NCBI RefSeq assembly: GCF_005222675.1
Contig: NZ_STGE01000012.1
Span: forward strand, 124,001 to 188,000
DNA from: Mycolicibacterium sp. CR10
Lineage (GTDB): Bacteria; Actinomycetota; Actinomycetes; Mycobacteriales; Mycobacteriaceae
Direction of reading: 5' to 3'
DNA length: 64,000 nucleotides
Position numbers and translations under genes: made by a program. A model generated the notes under the pieces. The model saw only the letters and a program-made list of their open reading frames with translations, was not told where the DNA came from and ran no database searches. Of this stretch, positions 17,120 through 25,453 are shown one piece after another (the first letter of the stretch is position 1; every line of letters begins with the position of its first letter).

Positions 17120-17703
17120 GTGATCCGCTCCTCCCCCTCCCGTGATCCCTGTCGACCCGCAACTGCAAACTTGCGGCCGACGCGTCACCAGTCTGCCATT
17201 CTGGGCGCAATCATGCAATTTCAGCAAATTCTCAGGTGCTAAGTCAACAGGATGTGACCCATTCGTCAATGGCAGCCACTAATGCCGCCTCTGAGATTTC
17301 CACCGATTTGCCACGATCAACTTCCCCCGTTCGGCGATATCGCCGTAGCCACCACGCCCACCGGCGCCGCCCAGAACACCCCGTCTGCCGCCGGATCCCC
17401 CTATTTTCGGCGAAAACCCCAGTTCAGATCATTGTGTCGGGCCGGGAACGGCTTCCTCAAGGCCTCCCATCGCATTCCCAGGCCACTCGTCGCGCCCACA
17501 CAATCTTGGGCAGCAGTCAGCACCGTCGAACATGGCTGCCTCCGTAATCCCGGGACGGACACCATGCCGCCGCGCCGCCGTAGATGTTCCCGCCGGCGCG
17601 ATTTCAGCAATGCAGTTAAGCCATTTATCAGAATTTCGACGAGCGATTCCGTCACGGCGAAGACACGATGCGCACCAGGTGCCCCTCGAGCCCCACCACG
17701 GCG
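17120..17703. other. Noncoding region upstream of the EPS operon
   Basis: 584 bp without a convincing gene; it is poorer in GC than its surroundings and its short frames lack ribosome sites. It should hold the promoter of the main EPS operon. On the minus strand a TTGACT (forward 17242-17247) could be a -35 box, but no clear TANNNT lies at the right distance. GCAAACTT (17165-17172) and the near match GCAAATTC (17224-17231) are in this stretch. Confidence 0.6.
17165..17172 (+). promoter_or_regulatory. GCAAACTT octamer upstream of the EPS operon leader
   Basis: Here the octamer is part of GCAAACTTGC, which has GCAA/TTGC half-site symmetry. It lies 46 bp from the leader ORF start at 17119, a position fitting an operator near the transcription start. 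The regulator is unknown. Confidence 0.35.
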
Positions 17704-18984
17704 TCAGGACAGGAGGCCGGGGTTCTGCCCGCAGTTCGACGGCGCCGGCAGCGCCGCGAACCGATCGTCGACCCAGCGCGCGATCATGTCGTAGGCGTCG
17801 TCGCCGAGGTCCCCGTGCCCCGCGCCCACCACCTGGACGTGCTCGATCCGCCCGCCGAGTCCGCAGGCGCCCTCGACAGCCGCGCTCACCCATTGCGGCA
17901 GCACCGTCTGGTCCGCGAGACCGTTGATCACCAGCATCGGGGCGGTGGGCCGCGCCTGCGGAAGGGCGATCCTGCGCAGTGCATCGCGCAGCAGCGAGGT
18001 GCTCGCCTGGTCGTCGAGACGCACCCCTTCGTGGGGTAACAGCGTGTCGCGAAGCTCGCTGGCCTCGGCGTTGCAGCTGAACATCGCGGTCTGCTGCTCG
18101 GCGGAAAGCCCGGGCAGCAACCGTTGTTCGGCGAGGCCGGGACTGAACCGCTCGACGCCGGCCACCACGAGCGGCATCACCGCCCGTTGCTCCTTGGTCA
18201 GCGACCGGGTGTACGCGTGGTCGGCGAGTGCGGTGATGTTGGCGGCCGGCGACATCGCGACGCTGCCGATGAGTTCGAGCCCGGTGCCGTACCACTCGGC
18301 GAGTTCGTCGGCGGCCCACGCCGCCTGTCCTCCCTGGGAGGTTCCGAACGCCACCCATCGGGTGGAGACGTCGGGGTTCAGGTTGCGCAGTGCGCGGACT
18401 GCGTCGGTGATGTTGAACGCCGACGTGTGCGGCTCCAGATACGGGTGGCGGCCGAGTGTTCCCAGCCCTTCGTAGTCGCTCATGGCGACGGCATATCCGT
18501 CCGCGACGTACGCTTTGACCGCGGGCAGAGACCCCATCAGTGTCGTGTCGCGCGACGGCCCGCAGTCCTGGCCGATCCCGGTGGTGCCGTGGGCCATCGA
18601 CACCACGGGCCACCCACCCGCCGGCGGGCTGCCGTGGGGCACCACGAACACTCCCGACACCTCGCGCGCGCCGCCGTCGACACCGGATACCGAGCGATAC
18701 ACCGCGCGGGTCGCTCCCCCGATCACGTCGTCGGGGTCCTCGAAAAAGCCTGTGAGATCGGATTGTTCGACGATCTCGCCACGCATCGACAGGGCGACGG
18801 GTTCGATGGTGGGCAGCGGCGACGGCAGCGGGGTGGCGATGCTGATATCGGCTCTGGTGGTCGAGTCGGTGCCGCGACAGCCGGCAAGGGTCAGCACGAT
18901 CACCACGAGGAGGAGACCGAGAACGCGCAGGCCACGACGGAGAGCGCCGGTCAAGGTGCGGGCACGGTCAGTAGGCGCCGTCAC
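17704..18984 (-). CDS. Secretory lipase-family lipoprotein (alpha/beta hydrolase)
   Basis: 426 aa. A signal peptide ends in the lipobox TLAGC (Cys36). The fold is an alpha/beta hydrolase of the fungal-type secretory lipase (LIP) family, with oxyanion segment SMAHGTTG, nucleophile elbow GTSQGG (Ser216), probable Asp358 (INGLADQTV) and His390 (GAGHGDL). It should hydrolyse an ester at the cell surface. It overlaps the upstream glycosyl-phosphotransferase gene by 17 bp, so the two are co-transcribed; removal of acyl groups from the polymer is one possibility, but that is inference. Confidence 0.83.
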   Translation of the reverse strand: MTAPTDRARTLTGALRRGLRVLGLLLVVIVLTLAGCRGTDSTTRADISIATPLPSPLPTIEPVALSMRGEIVEQSDLTGFFEDPDDVIGGATRAVYRSVSGVDGGAREVSGVFVVPHGSPPAGGWPVVSMAHGTTGIGQDCGPSRDTTLMGSLPAVKAYVADGYAVAMSDYEGLGTLGRHPYLEPHTSAFNITDAVRALRNLNPDVSTRWVAFGTSQGGQAAWAADELAEWYGTGLELIGSVAMSPAANITALADHAYTRSLTKEQRAVMPLVVAGVERFSPGLAEQRLLPGLSAEQQTAMFSCNAEASELRDTLLPHEGVRLDDQASTSLLRDALRRIALPQARPTAPMLVINGLADQTVLPQWVSAAVEGACGLGGRIEHVQVVGAGHGDLGDDAYDMIARWVDDRFAALPAPSNCGQNPGLLS

Positions 18985-20491
18985 GCTTGAGCACCGCGCG
19001 CACGGTCCTCCACACGATCACCAGATCCTGAACCACCGACCAGTTGTCGACGTAGGAGTGGTCGAGCCGAATGCGCTCGTCATCGGAGACGTCGGACCGC
19101 CCGGAGACCTGCCACAGACCGGTCATACCGGGGTTCACCAGCGCGCGCCGCTGGAGGAAGTGCTCGACCGACTGGCCCTCCCCCGGCACCAGCGGACGGG
19201 GGCCGACGACGCTCATCGAGCCGGCGAGGACGTTGAAGATCTGCGGGATTTCGTCAAGGCTGGTGGAGCGCAAGAACTTTCCGACACGGGTGATCCGCGA
19301 GTCCGCGGCGGACTTGAAGAACACCTTGGCCTCGGGTTGGGCCACTGCACGCTCGTCGGCCTTCTTCGCCTCGGCGTCCACCGACATGGTGCGGAACTTG
19401 ACGATGCGGAACGGCCGGCCCTGGTGCCCGACGCGGGTCTGGCGGAAGAACACCGGCCCGCCGTCGTCGAGTTTGATGGCGATGGCGACCGCGAGCATGA
19501 TCGGTGCCGCGGCGGCCGTCGCCAGTGCGCCGAAAACGAGGTCGAACATCCGCTTGCTGTGCTTGCGCGGCCCGTCGTGGCGCTGCCGCGCGATGTGGAA
19601 CAGCGGAAGGTTGTCGATCGGGCGCAGCTTCAGCCGCGGGCCGGCGACGTCGGTCATGCCGGGCATCACGATCATGTCGACGCCCAGGGAGTCGAGCCGC
19701 CAGGCAAGCCGGCGCATGTTCTCGTGGCCGAGTTGTTCGACCGCCGCGACCGCCAGCGCATCGGCGCCGGTCATGCTCAACGCGACTTCCACCGAATCCT
19801 CGTCGCCCAGTACGGGAATGGAGCCTGCGGCGGTGTCGATGTGCTCGCCCAGGTCTCCGTCGAAGCCGGGGATGCACGCGGCGGCCACGGAGTAGCCGGC
19901 CGGCGTCGACCTGCCGAGATGGGTGCACAGGACGTCGACGGAGTCGACGCTGCCGAGCACCACGACCCGGGTGATGAACTGGCCGCGGTTGCGGCGTTTG
20001 ATCAGGTTGCGGCGCAGCAGGTGCCGGCCCAGGACCAGCCCCACGAGTCCGACGGGCAGCGCGATGACGAGGTAGCCGCGGGAGATCTGTTCCTGCAGAA
20101 GCAGGCTCACCACCGCCACCGCGCCGAACACCCAGGCGGTGGCCGAGACGACGCGGCGGTACTCCTCGCTGCCGATGCCCACCAGGGAGATGTCGCGAGA
20201 TTCGACGAGGCTGAGCGCCACCAGCCAGCACAGCGCCAGGATCAACGATGACGCGGTCAGCCGGGTGAGAGACACCGTCGTCGCGTCCTCGGCGGTCGCG
20301 AACAGCCCGAACCGGCCGAACTGGCCCAGCGCCACTGCGCCGACGACCACCAGGGTGTCCACCAGCATCAGGCGCCTGCGGTAGGACTCCTGCCAACGGC
20401 GGCCCAACTGCTCGGAGGCAGTCGCCTCGTCGAGCAGGTTCCCCACCCTGCTGTCCACCCCGCTACGAACCGAAGACATCAGCTCAGTCAT
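18968..20491 (-). CDS. Polyprenyl-phosphate hexose-1-phosphate transferase (WbaP/CpsE type), copy 1
   Basis: 507 aa. The N-terminal half has four to five membrane helices and a CoA-binding-like domain (RVVVLGSVDSVDVLC). The C-terminal catalytic domain begins at KRMFDLVFGALATAAAAP and contains FRQTRVGHQGRPFRIVKFRT, LDEIPQIFNVLAGSMSVVGP and TGLWQVSGRSDVSDDERI. It transfers sugar-1-P to undecaprenyl phosphate, the first step of repeat-unit assembly. It lies 5' of the lipase gene and is paralogous to 23122-24504. Confidence 0.92.
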   Translation of the reverse strand: MTELMSSVRSGVDSRVGNLLDEATASEQLGRRWQESYRRRLMLVDTLVVVGAVALGQFGRFGLFATAEDATTVSLTRLTASSLILALCWLVALSLVESRDISLVGIGSEEYRRVVSATAWVFGAVAVVSLLLQEQISRGYLVIALPVGLVGLVLGRHLLRRNLIKRRNRGQFITRVVVLGSVDSVDVLCTHLGRSTPAGYSVAAACIPGFDGDLGEHIDTAAGSIPVLGDEDSVEVALSMTGADALAVAAVEQLGHENMRRLAWRLDSLGVDMIVMPGMTDVAGPRLKLRPIDNLPLFHIARQRHDGPRKHSKRMFDLVFGALATAAAAPIMLAVAIAIKLDDGGPVFFRQTRVGHQGRPFRIVKFRTMSVDAEAKKADERAVAQPEAKVFFKSAADSRITRVGKFLRSTSLDEIPQIFNVLAGSMSVVGPRPLVPGEGQSVEHFLQRRALVNPGMTGLWQVSGRSDVSDDERIRLDHSYVDNWSVVQDLVIVWRTVRAVLKRDGAY

Positions 20492-20784
20492 TCGTTGTAC
20501 CCGTCTCCCCTAGAACTGCATGGCACCGCCCGCCGGAGACGACTTATCCGGCCAGCGAATCCTCGCAGCCATGCAAGTTCACCTAGACACTTTGCTTGGT
20601 GCGATGTCAGCTAGCTTGGGACCATACATCGCTACGAGGCGACGCGAAACCCGAGATTTGAATGAACTGCGTCACAGTTGGCCGTGAAAAGCCTGTGAAC
20701 TGCCGGTTTAGGGGTCTGTTTGGTCTCGCATCTGGTTGCGACGTCACAGAGTCCTCAGTTTCTGCACAGGTTGGTGCAGTTTTG

Positions 20785-20792
20785 GCAAACTT
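20785..20792 (+). promoter_or_regulatory. GCAAACTT octamer, upstream of copy-1 transferase
   Basis: An exact copy of the shared octamer within TTTTGGCAAACTTCTG, about 295 bp before the start at 20491. A TGCAAG near match lies closer (about 20573). Confidence 0.28.
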
Positions 20793-20927
20793 CTGATCCG
20801 TCGCAGTAATCACCGCTGCCGTAACATTGTTTGTTGCGGCCATCACTAGCGGCCGCTCATGTGACCAAGCCAACGAACGAAGCTGACGTGCCAAAGCCAG
20901 TAATCAGCACCAGGCGACACGGCAACG

Positions 20928-20953
20928 ACGCCGCCGGGGAAACCCGGCGGCGT
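20928..20953 (-). terminator. GC-rich hairpin after fcl
   Basis: An 11-bp perfect stem (ACGCCGCCGGG with its complement) closes a GAAA tetraloop, 27 bp past the fcl stop. No T-run follows, which is common for mycobacterial terminators. Confidence 0.6.
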
Positions 20954-20979
20954 GCGTTATGTGAGCAGAACGAGCGGGT

Positions 20980-21954
20980 CTAGCCGCGCAGTGCGCCGAC
21001 GTGCTCGTGGTACCACGCCACGGTGCGTTCGAGACCGTCGCGCAGGGTGATCTTCGACGTCCAGCCGGCCTGCGCGAGCTTGGAGACATCGAGAAGCTTC
21101 TGTGGGGTGCCGTCGGGCTTTGTTGTGTCCCAACGGGTTTCACCGGTGAAGCCGACGACGGAGGCGACGGTCTCGGCGATCTCCGCGATCGTCACGTCGG
21201 TACCGCTGCCGACGTTGACCTGGTCCGGTCCGTCGTAGTGCTCGAGAAGGTGCAGGCACGCATCGGCCATGTCATCGGCGTGCAGGAATTCACGCCTCGG
21301 GGTACCTGTCCCCCAATTCGTCACTGACGTAACTCCCGAGGCGACAGCCTCGTCGTAGCGGCGGATCAACGCGGGCAGCACATGCGACCCGGTCGGCGAG
21401 AAGTTGTCGTTGGGCCCGTACAGGTTGGTGGGCATCGCCGAGATCCACGGCAGGCCGTACTGTCTGCGCACCGCCTGGACATGCAGGATGCCAGCGATCT
21501 TGGCGATGGCGTAGGCGTCGTTGGTCGGTTCGAGGTGGCCGGTGAGCAGCGACTCCTCCCGGATCGGCTGCTCGGCGAACTTGGGGTAGATGCACGAGGA
21601 CCCCAGGAACAGCAGGCGCTCGACGTCGGCTTGGCGTGCCGCGTCCAGGACGTTGAGCTGGATGCGGAGGTTGTCGCTGAGGAAGTCCACCGGGTAGGTG
21701 CTGTTGGCCAGGATCCCGCCGACCTTGGCCGCGGCCAGCACGACGTACTTCGGCTGGGTCTCGGCGAAGTACGCGAAGACGGCGTCGCGGTTCTTCAGGT
21801 CGAGTTCGGCCGAGGACTGGCCGACGATGTTGTCGAACCCCGCCGCCTCGAGTCGGCGCACGATCGCCGAGCCGACCAGACCCCGGTGGCCGGCGACGTA
21901 GAACGTGGCGCCGCGGTCGAGCTCACCTGGGGAGAACTGAACTTCGGCTGTCAC
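20980..21954 (-). CDS. fcl: GDP-L-fucose synthase
   Basis: 324 aa from GTG 21954, which overlaps the gmd stop (GTGA); a longer frame to 22017 lies inside gmd. It is an extended SDR with NADP-binding [18 protein letters not shown] near the N-terminus, the family signature [17 protein letters not shown], and the catalytic YAIAKIAG tyrosine-lysine pair. It epimerises and reduces GDP-4-keto-6-deoxymannose to GDP-L-fucose. With gmd it forms a two-gene operon ended by a hairpin. It supplies L-fucose, probably to block I EPS. Confidence 0.94.
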   Translation of the reverse strand: MTAEVQFSPGELDRGATFYVAGHRGLVGSAIVRRLEAAGFDNIVGQSSAELDLKNRDAVFAYFAETQPKYVVLAAAKVGGILANSTYPVDFLSDNLRIQLNVLDAARQADVERLLFLGSSCIYPKFAEQPIREESLLTGHLEPTNDAYAIAKIAGILHVQAVRRQYGLPWISAMPTNLYGPNDNFSPTGSHVLPALIRRYDEAVASGVTSVTNWGTGTPRREFLHADDMADACLHLLEHYDGPDQVNVGSGTDVTIAEIAETVASVVGFTGETRWDTTKPDGTPQKLLDVSKLAQAGWTSKITLRDGLERTVAWYHEHVGALRG

Positions 21955-23006
21955 GGATTGCCCGCATCGGTGGAGGCCGGGGTGACCCACGAGTCGAGTT
22001 GCACCGTGTCGATCCACGGGCGGCCGGCGTGCGCGAGCGCCTCGATGTCGGCGTCGACCATCAGTCGTGCCAGCTCACGGCCGTCGACCGTTGGCACCCA
22101 GCCGAGCTTCTCGGCGGCGCGTGACGGGTCGCCGATCAGCGCGTCGACCTCGGTGGGCCGCAGGTAGCGCTCGTCGAACTTGACGTGCTTCTCCCAGTCG
22201 AGGCCGGCGCGTTCGAAGGCGATCTCGAGGAACTCCCGGACGGTGATGCCCACTCCCGTGGCGAGGACGAAATCGTTGGGCTCGTCGACCTGCAGCATCC
22301 GCCACATGCCCTCGACGTATTCGGGGGCGTATCCCCAGTCGCGGATGGAGTCGAGGTTGCCCATGTAGACGTGCTGCTGCACGCCGGCTTTGATCGCGGC
22401 GACGGCGCGGGTGATCTTGCGGGTCACGAACGTCTCGCCACGACGGGGTGATTCGTGGTTGAACAGGATGCCGTTGACCGCGAACATGCCGTAGGCCTCG
22501 CGGTAGTTCTTGGTGATCCAGTAGCTGTACAGCTTCGCGGCGGCGTAGGGCGAGCGGGGGTAGAACGGGGTGTCCTCGTTCTGCGGCGGCGGGGTCGCGC
22601 CGTAGAGCTCGGACGAAGAAGCTTGGTAGAAACGCGTTTTGATGCCCGACAGCCGCACCGCCTCGAGCATGCGGATGGTCCCGGTGCCGGTGGTGTCGGC
22701 GGTGTGCTCGGGCTCGTCGAACGACACCCGGACATGCGACTGCGCGGCCAGGTTGTAGACCTCATCGGGGTCGATGCCGGCGAGCAGGGTCACCAGGCGG
22801 GCGCCGTCGCTGAGGTCGCCGTAGTGCAGGTACAGCTTGGCGTCGGGCCGGTGCGGGTCGACGTAGAGGTGGTCGATGCGTGAGGTGTTGAACGTGGACG
22901 CGCGGCGAATCAGCCCGTGCACCTCGTAGCCCTTGCTCAGCAACAACTCCGCCAGGTAGGAGCCGTCCTGGCCGGTGATCCCGGTGACCAATGCGCGCTT
23001 CGGCAT
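21951..23006 (-). CDS. gmd: GDP-mannose 4,6-dehydratase
   Basis: 351 aa, with start ATG 23006 preceded by GGGGAGAAC. It has the SDR nucleotide motif [19 protein letters not shown], the Gmd segment [20 protein letters not shown], the active-site SSSELYG and the [11 protein letters not shown]yr-x3-Lys. It makes GDP-4-keto-6-deoxy-D-mannose, the substrate of Fcl. The length is normal for the family. It lies 115 bp downstream of the copy-2 transferase gene and probably belongs to the same transcript or has its own promoter in that gap. Confidence 0.95.
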   Translation of the reverse strand: MPKRALVTGITGQDGSYLAELLLSKGYEVHGLIRRASTFNTSRIDHLYVDPHRPDAKLYLHYGDLSDGARLVTLLAGIDPDEVYNLAAQSHVRVSFDEPEHTADTTGTGTIRMLEAVRLSGIKTRFYQASSSELYGATPPPQNEDTPFYPRSPYAAAKLYSYWITKNYREAYGMFAVNGILFNHESPRRGETFVTRKITRAVAAIKAGVQQHVYMGNLDSIRDWGYAPEYVEGMWRMLQVDEPNDFVLATGVGITVREFLEIAFERAGLDWEKHVKFDERYLRPTEVDALIGDPSRAAEKLGWVPTVDGRELARLMVDADIEALAHAGRPWIDTVQLDSWVTPASTDAGNP

Positions 23007-23121
23007 AGATATGTTCTCCCCTGTTCTGAAGCTGCGGCGACCCGGCCACCAGCAATCGAGGAGTCAGCGTACCGGGCAATCGCCCGGGCTACACAGCAGC
23101 GGTCGCCAGGTTCGGCTGGGG

Positions 23122-24504
23122 TCAGTACGCCCCTGAATGGCCGACCATCGCCCTCACGGTCTTCAGAGCGATCAGCAGATCGGAGATCATCGACCAGTTC
23201 TCGACGTAGAACATGTCAAGACGGACGGAGTCCTCCCACGACAGATCGGAGCGTCCGCTGACCTGCCAGAGCCCGGTGATGCCGGGGCGCACCAGCAGGC
23301 GCCGCTTCGTGAAGTCGTCGTAGGACTTCACCTCTTTGGCCAACGGTGGCCGCGGGCCGACGACACTCATATCCCGTTTAAGCACATTGATGAATTGCGG
23401 CAATTCATCAATGCTGTATTTGCGAAGAATTCTGCCGACGGGCGTAACACGCGGGTCCTGGCGGATCTTGAAGAGCACGCCGCCTTCGCTCTCGTTGAGC
23501 GCGGCCAACTTTCCGACCATCTTGTCCGCGCCGTCGACCATGGTGCGGAACTTGATCATCTCGAACGGATTGCCGTCCAGGCCGATTCGTTCCTGGCGGT
23601 AGAAAATCGGTCCATTGCTTGTGAATTTCACCGCGATGGCCACGGCGAGCAGGATCGGTAGCCCGAAGATGAGCACCGAACCGGAGAACGCAACGTCGAA
23701 TAGCCGCTTCTGAAATCGCTTGGCGCCGTGGTATTGCGGCTTCTCTACGTGGATCAGCGGCAGGCCGGCGACGGGCCGCATCTGCAGGCGGGGCCCAGCG
23801 ACGTCCACCACGCCAGGGGCGACGAGTAGATCAATATCAAGCTTTTCCAATTCCCAGGACAAATCCCGAATTCCGCGACCATTGAGCCGTTCGGTCGCAG
23901 TAACCGCGACCGCGTGGCTGTTGGTGGCGGTCACGGCGCCGACGACATTCGATTCATCGCCGAAGGTCGGTATCTCCCCCACGCCCGCGACGTCGATCTT
24001 GGTGCGGATGACGGGTCCGGGAATGCAGGCACCGACGACCTCGTATTCGGATTTTGGCTCACGAGCCAGGGATTGGGTGAGGTCGCGCACCGCCGAGGTG
24101 CTGCCCACGACGAGTACCCGGGTGATGCAGCGGCCGTGCTTCTGGCGAACGTGCCGGATGACTCGGCGTGCCATGTACCGCAGAAATACGAGGAAGGCGA
24201 TGCCGGCAGGCAACGCAATCATTAGATAACCGCGGGCGATCTCCAATTTGAAAAGCATGGAAATAATTGCGACACCGCCGAATACCGCGAGCGTGGCAAG
24301 TACCACCCGCCGGTACTCTTCTGCCCCACAGCCGATGATCCGCGGCGAGCGGGAGTGATTGATCGACAGTGCTGCCATCCAAATCACCGCAATAGCAACT
24401 GAAACCACGGTGTAGTCCACGTACCGATAGGTCGAGACCTCGCCACTCAAACCGCCGAAGCGCAGCCACTGCGCAAGCCCAACCGCGAACGCGACACCGA
24501 TCAC
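23122..24504 (-). CDS. Polyprenyl-phosphate hexose-1-phosphate transferase, copy 2 (N-terminus possibly frameshifted)
   Basis: 460 aa from GTG 24504. It has a catalytic domain like copy 1 (KRLFDVAFSGSVLIFGLP, FYRQERIGLDGNPFEMIKFR, IDELPQFINVLKRDMSVVGP, TGLWQVSGRSDLSWED). Homology to copy 1 continues upstream of 24504 in the same frame (WQRGYARRLVAIDVIGV matches WQESYRRRLMLVDTLVVVGA), but no ATG, GTG or TTG occurs in that frame before a stop. An ATG at 24601 in the next frame reads MQITTRAG and would join by a one-base shift at about 24573-24580. The gene may thus have a true frameshift, a sequence error or an unusual start. Role: lipid-linked sugar priming. Confidence 0.82.
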   Translation of the reverse strand: MIGVAFAVGLAQWLRFGGLSGEVSTYRYVDYTVVSVAIAVIWMAALSINHSRSPRIIGCGAEEYRRVVLATLAVFGGVAIISMLFKLEIARGYLMIALPAGIAFLVFLRYMARRVIRHVRQKHGRCITRVLVVGSTSAVRDLTQSLAREPKSEYEVVGACIPGPVIRTKIDVAGVGEIPTFGDESNVVGAVTATNSHAVAVTATERLNGRGIRDLSWELEKLDIDLLVAPGVVDVAGPRLQMRPVAGLPLIHVEKPQYHGAKRFQKRLFDVAFSGSVLIFGLPILLAVAIAVKFTSNGPIFYRQERIGLDGNPFEMIKFRTMVDGADKMVGKLAALNESEGGVLFKIRQDPRVTPVGRILRKYSIDELPQFINVLKRDMSVVGPRPPLAKEVKSYDDFTKRRLLVRPGITGLWQVSGRSDLSWEDSVRLDMFYVENWSMISDLLIALKTVRAMVGHSGAY

Positions 24505-24687
24505 GTCGATCGCTACAAGCCGACGGGCATACCCCCGTTGCCACGCCGGAACCTTGGCCGGAATGGGAACGATAGTCGCCGGCCCTCGTCGTAATCTGCA
24601 TCTCTGTCGTCGCCGTCCTCGCCGTTCGAATTCTGACTAGATTGGCGTCGCGGAAAAAGTCGCACTCATTATTCCCTGTGAATAGTT

Positions 24688-24723
24688 GAAGCCTGCACGC
24701 CACTTTCACGACGTGCAGGCTTC
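24688..24723 (-). terminator. Hairpin between the small secreted gene and copy-2 transferase
   Basis: A perfect 12-bp stem (GAAGCCTGCACG and its complement) surrounds a 12-nt loop. It lies 41 bp past the stop of the small secreted protein and about 87 bp before the copy-2 transferase N-terminus. It could end the upstream transcript or attenuate read-through into the transferase. Confidence 0.7.
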
Positions 24724-24763
24724 GACACTATGAATTGATGACCTGTGCCCTGCCCCCAACTCG

Positions 24764-25210
24764 CTAGCAGGCGCCCCGCGTCACCGTCCCGTACGGGCCG
24801 GCCGAGATTCCCTGACCGTCCCTGCAGACACTGAAGGAGAGCTTGCCATATGCCGCTCGTTGCACATTGAGTGCCGTAATTCTGCTCTGCCAGAAAGAGG
24901 CAAATATCGACGTGGGCTTGTTGGCCAAGGCGGCCTCATATCGAGCGATCGCGCTGTCGGTCCAGAACGTGGCGGTTCTGGTGAACGAGGCAGCGAGCTG
25001 CACCGAAGTGACCTGGAAGAACCAAGTGAAGTCTCCAGGCGCTTGGGCGAAATTGCCGACCACTTGCGCGGGAGCAGCCGGAACCTCAACGGTGGGAGCG
25101 GCATTCGCGGCGACTGGAGCCAGAGCAGCGGCTGCAGCGATGGCGCAGGCGGCAGTGCCCACCTGGAACTTAGTTCCGACATTGGTAAATTTTGCGGCAA
25201 CAGTTGACAT
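24764..25210 (-). CDS. Small secreted protein of unknown function, EPS locus
   Basis: 148 aa from ATG 25210 with GGGGGA upstream. A signal peptide runs to about residue 38 (cleavage likely near VAANAA/PTVE). The mature part has an aromatic region (DFTWFFQVTSVQLA and FASFWQSRITALN) and two Cys residues in the last 25 residues that could pair. No family is recognised. It is followed by a clear terminator and has a GCAAACTT copy about 210 bp upstream, so it may be regulated with the EPS genes. Confidence 0.68.
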   Translation of the reverse strand: MSTVAAKFTNVGTKFQVGTAACAIAAAAALAPVAANAAPTVEVPAAPAQVVGNFAQAPGDFTWFFQVTSVQLAASFTRTATFWTDSAIARYEAALANKPTSIFASFWQSRITALNVQRAAYGKLSFSVCRDGQGISAGPYGTVTRGAC

Positions 25211-25453
25211 GTCCCCCACTTTCCTCCCGGTTTGTTAGCTGAGAATATGTCAGACCCAGCGCGGCCTGTCAATCGGAACGCGCATATTCGCGAGTCGTTG
25301 GCTTCGGGCGGCGGAAACCCCTGGCTGCCAGGAGATCTCGCTGGTGTTAACACCCCTCTGGTGGAGCCGCGAAATCCGTCGAACTACCCGATTTTCCGGG
25401 GTCTTGATTATCAGCTCTGAAGTTTGCTGGCCGAGCATAAAGGTTGTATTTGC
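25211..25453. other. Noncoding gap with GCAAACTT site
   Basis: 243 bp between the EEP gene and the small secreted gene; an AT-rich patch near 25375-25460 probably carries the promoter of the latter. No gene is seen. Confidence 0.5.
25420..25427 (-). promoter_or_regulatory. GCAAACTT octamer upstream of the small secreted gene
   Basis: An exact minus-strand copy within CCAGCAAACTTCAGAG, in an AT-rich patch about 210 bp before the ATG at 25210. Confidence 0.3.

Larger units (their letters stand above)
20492..20979. other. Noncoding region between glycosyl-phosphotransferase and fcl
   Basis: 488 bp with no supported gene. It is AT-richer than its flanks and holds a GCAAACTT octamer, several TGTGA/TCACA half sites with irregular spacing, and the fcl terminator hairpin. 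The promoter of the copy-1 transferase operon should lie here, but I cannot place it. Confidence 0.6.

Noticed and set aside
17401..17655. Minus-strand frame of 84 codons in the gap downstream of the lipase gene
   Set aside because: No ribosome site and no recognisable motif; the region is probably noncoding.
18482..20251. Plus-strand frame of 589 codons
   Set aside because: Antisense shadow of the lipase and copy-1 transferase genes, whose domain motifs are clear.
20660..20760. CRP-type operator sites (TGTGA/TCACA half sites)
   Set aside because: Several half sites occur but none with the correct 6-nt spacing and good matches on both sides.
20607..20894. Minus-strand frame of 95 codons between the copy-1 transferase and fcl
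   Set aside because: No ribosome site; low-complexity translation; the stretch is AT-rich promoter-like DNA.
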